Below, in pieces: positions 25,825 to 32,790 of a DNA stretch of 64,000 nucleotides. Within the stretch, counting starts at the first letter, position 1. Every line of letters begins with the position of its first letter. This DNA comes from CAZQFV01 sp964592645 (GTDB lineage: Bacteria > Chloroflexota > Chloroflexia > DTKN01). A program made the position numbers and the translations under genes. The notes beneath the pieces were generated by a model. It was not told where the DNA came from, searched no databases, and saw only the letters and a list, made by a program, of their open reading frames with translations. The DNA is taken from assembly GCA_964592645.1 (NCBI GenBank), contig CAZQFV010000004.1, positions 150,056-214,055 on the forward strand, read 5' to 3'.

Positions 25825-26805
25825 TTGCGCCATTCTTGGATCGCGCTGCTCGTCGTGCTGCTGCTCCTCCTGGCCGCGTCGCTCTTCCTGGGCCGCTACC
25901 CGGCGGCCCCGGGGATGGCCCCGGCGACGCTGCTGCAAGACGAGCTGGCGCAGAAGCTGGTGCTGAACCTGCGCCTGCCCCGCATCCTGGCCGCCTGCCT
26001 GCTGGGGATGGCCCTGGGCGCCGCCGGCACGGTGCTGCAGATGGTCCTGCGCAACCCGCTGGTCGAGCCGGGGTTCCTCGGCGTATCGACCGGGGCCACC
26101 TTCGGCGCGGCCCTGGGTATCCTCTTCCTGGCAGGGATACCCGGGGCCACGCAGTTCCTGGCGGCGCTCTGCGCCGGCCTGGGGCTGCTCCTGTCGCACA
26201 GCCTGGCCCGCGCCATACGCTACGGCGGCTGGGTGTTGCGGCTCATACTGGCCGGGATCGCCGTCTCGGCGCTCTTCTCCGCGGGCGTCGGCCTGCTGAA
26301 GTACATGGCCGACCCGCTGACCCAACTGCCGGACATCGTCTTCTGGACGTTGGGCGGGCTGGGGCGGGCCAACTGGGGCGCGTTACTGGCCATCCTTCCG
26401 CTGACGGCGGCCGGCCTGACGCTGATCCTGCTGCTGCGCTGGCGGCTGAACCTGCTCTCGCTCCAGGACGAGACGGCCTTCTCGCTGGGCACGGCCCCGG
26501 CGCGGGAGCGAGCGCTGCTCCTGGGAGCGGCCGTCGCCGCCACCGCCGCCGTCATATCCCTGTCCGGCAACGTGGCCTGGATCGGGCTGATCGTCCCGCA
26601 CATGGCCCGCCGGCTGGTCGGCGCCGACGCCCGGCGGTCCCTGCCGGCCGCGCTGCTGCTGGGAGCGATCCTGGCCCTGCTCTGCGACGACCTGGCCCGC
26701 ACCCTCTTGCCCGGCGAGATCCCGCTGGGCATCCTCACCGCCCTGCTGGGGGCGCTGGTCTTTCTGCTGCTGATGTCCTGGCGCCCGCCGGAGACCGCAC
26801 GATGA
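25825..26805 (+). CDS. FecCD-type ABC importer permease
   Basis: The 326-residue membrane protein has about ten helices and family landmarks: RLPRILAACLLGMALGAAGT, LQMVLRNPLVEPGFLGVSTG, and near the C terminus SGNVAWIGLIVPHMARRLVG and LPGEIPLGILTALLGA. It forms the channel for the binding protein encoded upstream. I place the start at TTG 25825, seven bases after AGGAGA (25813-25818). A longer frame from an upstream ATG would translate the inverted repeat and is unlikely. Its stop overlaps the ATPase start (ATGA). Confidence 0.9.
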   Translation: MRHSWIALLVVLLLLLAASLFLGRYPAAPGMAPATLLQDELAQKLVLNLRLPRILAACLLGMALGAAGTVLQMVLRNPLVEPGFLGVSTGATFGAALGILFLAGIPGATQFLAALCAGLGLLLSHSLARAIRYGGWVLRLILAGIAVSALFSAGVGLLKYMADPLTQLPDIVFWTLGGLGRANWGALLAILPLTAAGLTLILLLRWRLNLLSLQDETAFSLGTAPARERALLLGAAVAATAAVISLSGNVAWIGLIVPHMARRLVGADARRSLPAALLLGAILALLCDDLARTLLPGEIPLGILTALLGALVFLLLMSWRPPETAR

Positions 26806-27578
26806 GCGCCGAGATGCTGGTGGAGCTGGCCGACATCCATTTCCGCTACCCAGGGCAGCGCCGGGAGGCCCTGCAGGGGGTCGGCCTGAGCCTGCCCACG
26901 GGCACGATCACCGCCCTGCTGGGGCCCAACGGGGCCGGCAAGACCAGCCTGCTCCTGGTGATCCTGGGGCTGCTGCGGCCGCAGCGGGGGCAGGTGCACC
27001 TGGCCGGCCGGCCCGGCAGCAGCTACACGCGCCCGGAGATGGGCCGGCTCATCGGCCTGGTGCCGCAGTCCGAGCACATCCCATTTGCCATAAGTGTCCG
27101 CGACTATGTCCTGCTGGGCCGCGCCCCCTACCTGCACCCCCTGGAGCTGCCCGGGGCCGCCGACCGCCAGGCCGCCCAGGAGGCGCTCGCCGCCGTCGGC
27201 GCGGAGCACCTGGCGGGGCGGCCCATCAACGCCCTGAGCGGCGGCGAGCAGCAACTGGCCATGCTGTCCCGCGCCCTGGTCCAGCAGCCGCGCCTGCTCC
27301 TGCTGGACGAGCCCACCGCCCACCTGGACCTGGGCAACCGCGCCCACATCCTGGCGCTGATGCGCGGGCTGCGCGACCGCGGCCTGACCATCGCCTTCTG
27401 CACCCATGACCCCCAGGCCGCCGCGCTCTGCGCCGACCGCATCGTGTTGCTGCGCGGCGGCCGGGTCCTGGCGACCGGCGCGCTACAAGAGACGCTGACG
27501 GGCGAGGTGCTGACGGAAACCTACGGCGTCCCCGTGGAGGTAGCAGAGTTCCAGGGACACCGCATCATCGTGGCCTGA
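26802..27578 (+). CDS. FecE/BtuD-type ABC importer ATPase
   Basis: A 258-residue ATPase with Walker A at residues 41-49 (GPNGAGKTS), Q-loop LVPQSEHIPF, signature LSGGEQQ, Walker B LLLLDEPTAHLDL and H-loop CTHD. The RDYVLLGR segment before the signature is typical of iron-siderophore/cobalamin class ATPases. It energises the permease encoded just upstream (ATGA overlap), completing a binding protein-permease-ATPase set. A short GC hairpin (27599-27611, CCCGC-ATG-GCGGG followed by TTCCCC) after the stop could be a weak terminator. The next gene has its own promoter. Confidence 0.93.
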   Translation: MSAEMLVELADIHFRYPGQRREALQGVGLSLPTGTITALLGPNGAGKTSLLLVILGLLRPQRGQVHLAGRPGSSYTRPEMGRLIGLVPQSEHIPFAISVRDYVLLGRAPYLHPLELPGAADRQAAQEALAAVGAEHLAGRPINALSGGEQQLAMLSRALVQQPRLLLLDEPTAHLDLGNRAHILALMRGLRDRGLTIAFCTHDPQAAALCADRIVLLRGGRVLATGALQETLTGEVLTETYGVPVEVAEFQGHRIIVA

Positions 27579-27649
27579 CAGCTCCTGCCGACGGCGCTCC
27601 CGCATGGCGGGTTCCCCCTGAACCGAAACACACACCAAGCTATGCCAGT

Positions 27650-27678
27650 TTGCGCACTCGCGCAGGTTGTAGTAGAAT
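27650..27678 (+). promoter_or_regulatory. Sigma-70 promoter of the nfn operon
   Basis: TTGCGC (27650-27655), a 17-base spacer and TAGAAT (27673-27678). Just downstream, CTGAAC...GTTCAG (near 27690-27708) forms a 6-bp dyad that could be an operator or leader hairpin. Confidence 0.6.
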
Positions 27679-27754
27679 AGCGAGAGCCTGAACCATTCCC
27701 GTTCAGCAGAAGGACCCGCGAGGCGTGGTCTAATCCCTCAACGAGGAGGCAAGG

Positions 27755-28609
27755 ATGTTCAAGATCCTGGAGAAGCGCGACCTAACCCCGGTCTTGCGCG
27801 AGTACGTCATGGAGGCCCCCGAGATCGCCCGCAAGGCCCAGCCCGGCCAGTTCGTCATCGTCCGCCTGGACGAGGAAGGCGAGCGCATCCCGCTGACCAT
27901 CGGCGACTTTGACCGTTCGCGGGGCACCGTCACCCTAGTCGTGCAGGAGGTGGGGGCTTCTACGCGGCAGATGGGGCTGCTCAAGGCCGGAGAGTCGATC
28001 CGCGACCTGGTGGGCCCGTTGGGCCGGCCGTCCGAGATCGAAAAGTACGGCACCGTCGTCTGCGTCGGCGGGGGCGTGGGCATTGCCCCCATCTACCCCA
28101 TCGCCCGGGCGCTGAAGGAAGAGGGCAATACCCTTATCTCGATCATCGGCGCGCGCAGCCAGAACCTGCTGTTCTGGGAAGAAAAGGTGCGCGCCATCAG
28201 CGACGAGTTGATCGTCTGCACCGACGACGGCTCCTACGGTCGCTTCGCCCTGGTCACCGCCCCGCTGAAGGAGCTCCTGGAGAACGGCCGCCACGTGGAC
28301 CTGGTCTTTGCCATCGGGCCGGCCATCATGATGAAGTTCTCCTGCAAGACGACCCAGCCGTTCGGCGTCAGGACGCTGGTCAGCATCAACTCGATCATGG
28401 TCGACGGCACCGGCATGTGCGGGGCCTGCCGCATCTCGGTGGGCGGCAAGACGCGTTTCGCCTGCGTGGACGGCCCCGATTTCGACGGGCACCAGGTGGA
28501 CTGGGACCTCCTCCTGGAGCGCCAGCGCCAGTACCTGGAAGAAGAAAAGGTCGCCGTGGCCAAGTTCGAACACGAGCACCCCGGAGCCTGTTTGAGTCCG
28601 GTCAGTTAG
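27755..28609 (+). CDS. nfnA: NfnA-type ferredoxin:NAD(P)+ oxidoreductase FAD/[2Fe-2S] subunit (SudB)
   Basis: The 284-residue protein has an N-terminal FAD-binding barrel (about 1-95, with GERIPLTIGDFD), an NAD-binding domain with GGGVGIAPIYPIA, and a C-terminal [2Fe-2S] site: C222-x2-C225 and C237, with D217 a candidate for the acidic ligand known in this family. It is the small subunit of the electron-bifurcating NADH-dependent ferredoxin:NADP+ oxidoreductase or of sulfide dehydrogenase. The large subunit is encoded 626 bases downstream, after one intervening gene. A good ribosome site (GAGGAGGCAAGG) and a promoter precede it. It is cytoplasmic. Confidence 0.88.
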   Translation: MFKILEKRDLTPVLREYVMEAPEIARKAQPGQFVIVRLDEEGERIPLTIGDFDRSRGTVTLVVQEVGASTRQMGLLKAGESIRDLVGPLGRPSEIEKYGTVVCVGGGVGIAPIYPIARALKEEGNTLISIIGARSQNLLFWEEKVRAISDELIVCTDDGSYGRFALVTAPLKELLENGRHVDLVFAIGPAIMMKFSCKTTQPFGVRTLVSINSIMVDGTGMCGACRISVGGKTRFACVDGPDFDGHQVDWDLLLERQRQYLEEEKVAVAKFEHEHPGACLSPVS

Positions 28610-28631
28610 TTCACAGCGCAAGGAGGGCAGG

Positions 28632-29138
28632 ATGGACAAGCCGGCCGTGCCGTTGTTCTATCGGATGGCGACGATCTTTTCGCTCCTCGTCAGCTTGATC
28701 CTGGTAGCGGTGGTAGTTGCATTGCCCTTTGTCCTGCGCCCCATCCTGGGCAATGTGATGCGGGAACTGGACGGGCTGGAGAACGCCGTCATCCAGACCA
28801 CGGTTTTCGTAGACCAAGCGATGCCGGTGCGAGATGTGAGCATCGAGGTGCAGCAGGGGATCACGGTCAAAACGACGGGCGATACCACCATCTCGTGGGC
28901 TCCCATCACCTTCTATCCGTCCGGCGGGGGCAGCCTGCCCGGAGGGGCGAACATCATCCTGCCGCCCGACGTCCGGCTGCCGATCGACTTTGAGAACAAC
29001 ATCGTCATGAGCTCCACCATCCCGGTGAAGCTGGCCATCCCGGTCGAGATCCCCCTGAAGGATACCCAGGTGGGCACGTTCGCCGCCAACCTGAAAGGGA
29101 TGCTGGCGCCGATCACGAACCTGTTGGGAATCAAGTGA
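28632..29138 (+). CDS. Single-pass membrane protein of unknown function within the nfn operon
   Basis: The 168-residue protein has a short cytoplasmic N terminus, one strong membrane helix (about residues 13-36), and an outward domain of about 130 residues rich in beta-type Val/Ile/Pro/Thr strands, with a Gly/Pro loop (YPSGGGSLPGGAN). No Cys residues or cofactor motifs are present and no family is recognised. The ribosome site AAGGAGGG precedes the ATG, and the gene starts 22 bases after nfnA, so it is very likely co-transcribed. An inverted repeat separates it from nfnB. It might anchor or sense, but nothing in the sequence fixes its role. Confidence 0.75.
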   Translation: MDKPAVPLFYRMATIFSLLVSLILVAVVVALPFVLRPILGNVMRELDGLENAVIQTTVFVDQAMPVRDVSIEVQQGITVKTTGDTTISWAPITFYPSGGGSLPGGANIILPPDVRLPIDFENNIVMSSTIPVKLAIPVEIPLKDTQVGTFAANLKGMLAPITNLLGIK

Positions 29139-29140
29139 TT

Positions 29141-29218
29141 TTGGATTGGCGATTGACGATTTCGGGTTGCGAACCGGGCCGAGCCCTACCCGATGGTCAA
29201 AAATCGCAAATCGTAACC
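29141..29218. repeat. Imperfect inverted repeat upstream of nfnB, related to that at 25716
   Basis: The left arm (GGATTGGCGATTGACGATTT, from 29142) pairs imperfectly with AAAAATCGCAAATCGTAACC (29199-29218). Both arms share the GATTTGCGATT theme of the element at 25716-25803. It lies just before the AAAGGAG ribosome site of nfnB. Confidence 0.55.
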
Positions 29219-29234
29219 GTCAAAGGAGACGAAC

Positions 29235-30644
29235 ATGGCTGTGAAGCGCGAACGGCAAGAGATGCCCCGCCAGAATCCCAAGGAGCGGGCGCGGAACTTT
29301 GACGAGGTCGCCCTGGGCTATACGCCGGAGTTGGCCCTGGCCGAGGCCGAGCGCTGCTTGTCGTGCAAAAAGCCGACCTGCCGCGAGGGCTGCCCGGTGG
29401 AGGTGCGCATCCCCGAGTTCATCATGGCGGTGAAGGAAGGGGATATGCTGCGGGCCGTGCGGGAGCTCAAGGCCAAGAACAACCTGCCGGCCATCTGCGG
29501 GCGGGTCTGTCCGCAGGAGACGCAGTGCGAGCAGATGTGTGTGCTGGGGAAGAAACAGCAGCCGGTGGCCATCGGCCGGCTGGAGCGCTACGTGGCCGAC
29601 TGGGAGCTGGGCAACAAGGTCCCGCCGCCGGAGCTGCCGGCGCCGACCGGCAAGAAGGTGGCAGTGGTGGGCTGTGGGCCGGCCGGGCTGACCTGCGCCG
29701 GCGACCTGGCCCGCCTGGGCCACGCCGTGACGATCTTTGAGTCGCTGCACGCGCCGGGCGGCGTGCTGATGTACGGCATCCCCGAGTTCCGCCTGCCCAA
29801 ACGCATCGTCCATGCCGAGGTCGATTACGTCAGGAGCCTGGGCGTAGAGATCCGCCTGAACCATGTCATCGGCAAGATCGCCACCCTGGACGAGCTGCTG
29901 GAGCAGTACGACACCATCTTCCTGGGCACCGGGGCCGGCCTGCCGCAGTTCCTGAACATCCCCGGCGAGAACCTGAACGGCGTCTACTCGGCCAACGAGT
30001 TCCTGACGCGCACCAACCTGATGAAGGCCTACCTCTTCCCGGAGTACGCCACCCCGATCAAGAAAAAGGCCCGCGTGGCCGTGGTCGGTGGGGGCAACGT
30101 AGCCATGGACGCGGCCCGCTGCGCGCTGCGCCTGGGCGCCGAGGAGGTGCACATCGTCTACCGCCGCTCGCGCGAGGAACTGCCGGCGCGGGCCGAGGAA
30201 GCGGAGAACGCCGAGGAGGAAGGCATCGAGTTCCGCCTGCTGACCAACCCGACGCGCATCCTCGGCGACGAACACAACTGGGTCAAGGCTATGGAGTGCC
30301 TGCGCATGGAGCTGGGCGAACCCGACGCTTCGGGCCGGCGCCGCCCCGTCCCCATCCCGGGGTCCGAGTTCGTCACCGAGTACGACCTGGTGGTCATCGC
30401 CATCGGCACCAGCCCCAACCCCCTGATCTTTGAGAACATCCAAGGGCTGGAGCGCACCCGCCACGGCACCGTCGTGGCCGACGAAAAGACGGGCCGAACC
30501 ACCAAGGACCGCATCTGGGCCGGCGGAGACATTGTCACCGGCGCAGCCACCGTCATCAGCGCCATGGGCGCCGGCAAGCAGGCCGCCGCCGACATGCACC
30601 GCTATATGATGGGCGAACCGGCGCCGGAGCCCTCCACGACATAG
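29235..30644 (+). CDS. nfnB: NfnB/GltD-type NADPH-binding iron-sulfur flavoprotein subunit
   Basis: The 469-residue protein belongs to the glutamate-synthase small-subunit family. Eight N-terminal Cys (C41, C44, C49, C53; C88, C92, C98, C102) should bind two [4Fe-4S] clusters. The FAD fold has VVGCGPAGLTCAGDLARLG and the NADP fold has VVGGGNVAMDAARCALRLG; the GTGAGLP and AGGDIVTGAATV motifs close the FAD site. Together with NfnA it would form the ferredoxin/NADH/NADP+ bifurcating enzyme; no glutamate synthase large subunit is adjacent, which favours Nfn over GltBD. ATG 29235 follows AAAGGAGACGAAC. It ends at a strong hairpin shared with the convergent redox genes. Confidence 0.9.
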   Translation: MAVKRERQEMPRQNPKERARNFDEVALGYTPELALAEAERCLSCKKPTCREGCPVEVRIPEFIMAVKEGDMLRAVRELKAKNNLPAICGRVCPQETQCEQMCVLGKKQQPVAIGRLERYVADWELGNKVPPPELPAPTGKKVAVVGCGPAGLTCAGDLARLGHAVTIFESLHAPGGVLMYGIPEFRLPKRIVHAEVDYVRSLGVEIRLNHVIGKIATLDELLEQYDTIFLGTGAGLPQFLNIPGENLNGVYSANEFLTRTNLMKAYLFPEYATPIKKKARVAVVGGGNVAMDAARCALRLGAEEVHIVYRRSREELPARAEEAENAEEEGIEFRLLTNPTRILGDEHNWVKAMECLRMELGEPDASGRRRPVPIPGSEFVTEYDLVVIAIGTSPNPLIFENIQGLERTRHGTVVADEKTGRTTKDRIWAGGDIVTGAATVISAMGAGKQAAADMHRYMMGEPAPEPSTT

Positions 30645-30666
30645 AGCCGGCTGGCCGGCCATGGCC

Positions 30667-30716
30667 AACAGAAGCCCGGTAGCGCGGAAAGGTCCGCCGG
30701 CTACCGGGCTTCTGTT
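30667..30716. terminator. Strong bidirectional hairpin between convergent nfnB and FTR genes
   Basis: A perfect 17-bp stem (30667-30683 with 30700-30716) encloses a 16-base loop with its own GCGG/CCGC pair (30684-30687 with 30694-30697). It lies between the stops at 30644 and 30727, so it can end both transcripts; no long U-tract is seen. Confidence 0.75.
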
Positions 30717-30726
30717 CCTGCTGGGA

Positions 30727-31233
30727 TCAAAGGAACTTTTCGAAGCGGTCCTTCCTGGCCTTGCACACGGGGCACACTTCGGGCGGCTCGTCGCGGGCGC
30801 AGAGGTAGCCGCAGACGCGGCAGCGCCAGACGGGGTAGGGCAGGCTCGCCGGAGTCGCCGCGGCAGACTGCGCCCGGGCCTTTTTCCGCGCTTCGGGCGG
30901 CAGCCGGCGCTCGGTGATGGACCGCAGCTCCTTCTCCCCCTTGAGCACGGCGCCGGAGACGTACAGCGCGCAGTAGCAGGCGCCGTGTTCAGCCAGGTCG
31001 GGGTCCCGGTAGTCGCAGGGACAGATGATGTCCAGGTCCTCTGCCTTGACCCCGCTGGCCAGCCGGCAGGGGCAGGCCGGGTAGCCGTAGCGCCGCTGGT
31101 TCACCAACAGACCGCGCACCAGGTCTTTGGTGAAGGCTATGTCCGGGTTCAGGTGATAGCCCCCGGCCTCGGACTCGCGGGCCAGCCGCGCGTAGAGCGC
31201 CTCGATCTCTTCAGACTTGGGCTCGTCGTTCAT
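30727..31233 (-). CDS. Ferredoxin:thioredoxin reductase catalytic chain fused to a rubredoxin domain
   Basis: The 168-residue protein has the complete FTR catalytic signature: C54-P-C56, C71-P-C73 and C86-Y-C88, which bind the [4Fe-4S] cluster and form the redox-active disulfide. After a helical linker (about 95-130) comes a rubredoxin-like domain with C138-x2-C141 and C154-x2-C157. The rubredoxin could deliver electrons directly to the FTR cluster, replacing the separate variable subunit used in plants and cyanobacteria; that is inference. The start overlaps the stop of the glutaredoxin-like gene (ATGA), so the pair is co-translated. It is cytoplasmic. Confidence 0.9.
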   Translation of the reverse strand: MNDEPKSEEIEALYARLARESEAGGYHLNPDIAFTKDLVRGLLVNQRRYGYPACPCRLASGVKAEDLDIICPCDYRDPDLAEHGACYCALYVSGAVLKGEKELRSITERRLPPEARKKARAQSAAATPASLPYPVWRCRVCGYLCARDEPPEVCPVCKARKDRFEKFL

Positions 31234-31511
31234 CGTCCCAATAACTCCTTGAGCCGCTCCGGTTGAAATCCGACGATTACCTCCCGGCCATCGATGACGA
31301 TGGTCGGGAAGTTGCGCGCCGGGTTGTGCCGGGCCAGATCCGCCACCACGCCGTCACGCTCCTCCGCCGGCACCAGGTCAACGTCGACGTAGCGGTACTC
31401 GACCTGCAACTCGCCCAGAAACGCCTTGGTCTTTTTGCACCAAACGCAGGTGCTCAGGGCGTAGAGAAAGATGTCGCCGCGGTTGGTTCCATTGACGTGA
31501 ACAATGTTCAT
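31230..31511 (-). CDS. Glutaredoxin/NrdH-like thiol-disulfide protein
   Basis: The 93-residue protein has a thioredoxin fold with the active site C22-V-W-C25 (STCVWCKKTK), the cis-Pro segment FPTIVIDG and VIVGFQPERLKELL. This size fits NrdH-type redoxins, which do not need glutathione. It probably is the electron acceptor of the ferredoxin:thioredoxin reductase encoded immediately downstream in an overlapping gene. The ATG at 31511 is set by GGAGGCAAA just upstream. A 17-spacer promoter lies 51 bases further on. Confidence 0.9.
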   Translation of the reverse strand: MNIVHVNGTNRGDIFLYALSTCVWCKKTKAFLGELQVEYRYVDVDLVPAEERDGVVADLARHNPARNFPTIVIDGREVIVGFQPERLKELLGR

Positions 31512-31561
31512 TTTGCCTCCTCCGGCAGAGTGGTCAGCCCCGCGCATTCAACGCGACCCCG

Positions 31562-31590
31562 ATTGTAGCATGGATGTCGCCGATTGTAAA
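31562..31590 (-). promoter_or_regulatory. Sigma-70 promoter of the glutaredoxin-FTR operon
   Basis: On the minus strand TTTACA (31590-31585), a 17-base spacer and TACAAT (31567-31562). The mRNA would begin near 31555 and reach the glutaredoxin ATG after about 44 bases. Confidence 0.75.
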
Positions 31591-31721
31591 TGGGCTGGGT
31601 CACAGTTTTGCGCGCCCCGCCAGCGGTCTGCCGTGTCCCCCGATTGTCACCCACCGCCGTTTGCACAACGCCTGCGAGTATAGTACAATCATGCGAGGCC
31701 GTTTCTCGCTGCCTGAAAGTG

Positions 31722-31730
31722 TGGTATAAT
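31722..31730 (+). promoter_or_regulatory. Extended -10 promoter of the chemosensory operon (leaderless mRNA)
   Basis: TGG-TATAAT (31722-31730) lies only six bases before the ATG at 31737, so transcription would start at or next to the A of the start codon. There is no ribosome site between them. The -35 region (TTTCTC, 31702-31707) is weak. Confidence 0.7.
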
Positions 31731-31736
31731 TGGCCT

Positions 31737-32249
31737 ATGACATCCCAAGCGCGCATCCGGCAACTCCAGGAAGAGATGGCCCGGCGAGCCGCCCAGCCTG
31801 AGGAAAAGGTGGAAGAATCGCGCCCCGTGCTTGTCTTCCTCCTGGCTGGAGAACGCTACGCCTTTCCATTGAACACCGTGCGCGAGGTCTGCCGCGTCCA
31901 CGGCATTACCCCGTTGCCTGGGCTGCCGTCCGCCGTGCTGGGGGCCACGGGGCTACGGGGTGAGGTGCTGCCCGTATTGGACCTGCGCCGCATCCTGCGG
32001 CTGCCCGAGGAGCCGCTGGGTCCAGCGAGCCGCCTGCTTGTCGTCCAGCACGAGACAACCATCGCGGCCCTGCTCGTCGACCAGGTCGAGGACATTGTCG
32101 AGCTTCAGCCGGCCACCATCGAGCCCCCTCCCAGCAGCACCGCCGACGACAGTTGGACCCTGCTGGAGGGCATCGCCCACGAGGGCTCCAGGACCACCCG
32201 CCTGCTCGATCCAGCCAGGCTGCTGGAGGCGGTCCGCTATGCCGCCTGA
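31737..32249 (+). CDS. cheW: CheW-like chemotaxis coupling protein (first copy)
   Basis: The 170-residue protein has a charged helical N terminus (about 1-30) and then a CheW domain (VLVFLLAGERYAFPL, EVCRVHGITPLPGLP, GLRGEVLPVLDLRRIL). CheW links receptors to CheA at the membrane. The ATG is fixed by the promoter position; translation is probably leaderless. Its last bases overlap a second CheW-like gene, and MCP and CheA follow, so it opens the chemosensory operon. Confidence 0.88.
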   Translation: MTSQARIRQLQEEMARRAAQPEEKVEESRPVLVFLLAGERYAFPLNTVREVCRVHGITPLPGLPSAVLGATGLRGEVLPVLDLRRILRLPEEPLGPASRLLVVQHETTIAALLVDQVEDIVELQPATIEPPPSSTADDSWTLLEGIAHEGSRTTRLLDPARLLEAVRYAA

Positions 32250-32790
32250 AAGCGCCCTGCTGGTGATCCTCATGGAAGTGCGGAGCTGTCGCTTTGCCGT
32301 CGATGTCGGCCAGGTCGAGACCGTTCGGCGGAAAGAAACCGTGCTCCCGGCGGCGGGCGGGCCCCGCGGGCTGCTGGGGTTTCTGCTCCTGGGCGGAACC
32401 GCGGTGCCCATCGTGGACCTGTGCGACTGGCTGGGGTTCCACGGCAACGGGGAAAGCCGCGGCGGCATACTGCTCGTCCCGCCCTGGGAGGTCTCCCCGC
32501 TGGCCTTCCGGGTCGATCGGATAGAAGGGCCGCTGCAACTGTCCTGGCAGGAAGCAGCCCCGCTGCCCGGCCTGCTGCAGGAGCTGCAGCGGCGGCGCAT
32601 CGTCTGGGGCTTGATCCGGCGGGGCGAGGCCGTGGTGCCGCTCATCGACCTGGCGCAGGTTGTCTCGTCCGAGGACACAGCGGCCTTGCTGGAACTGGCC
32701 TCAGCATTGCCGGTAGCGCGGCAACGGATCGAGCGTCAAACTGTGGATCGATCCAAAGGAGGTGGCAATGGATCAGCCGGCGTGGGGTGA
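32239..32790 (+). CDS. CheW-like coupling protein (second, divergent copy)
   Basis: The 183-residue protein has a CheW-type fold with ILMEVRSCRFAVDVGQVETV, GFLLLGGTAVPIVDLCDWLG and the second-half RRGEAVVPLIDLAQVV. It is more diverged from CheW than its neighbour. It starts at ATG 32239, 11 bases inside the end of the first cheW, and its own end overlaps the MCP start, so these three genes are translationally linked. It may couple a different partner, or act as a scaffold beside the first CheW. Confidence 0.8.
   Translation: MPPESALLVILMEVRSCRFAVDVGQVETVRRKETVLPAAGGPRGLLGFLLLGGTAVPIVDLCDWLGFHGNGESRGGILLVPPWEVSPLAFRVDRIEGPLQLSWQEAAPLPGLLQELQRRRIVWGLIRRGEAVVPLIDLAQVVSSEDTAALLELASALPVARQRIERQTVDRSKGGGNGSAGVG

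Noticed and set aside
29235..30644. Reading this gene as glutamate synthase small subunit (gltD)
   Set aside because: No glutamate synthase large subunit is adjacent and a SudB/NfnA-type partner is; NfnB fits better, although the families are homologous.
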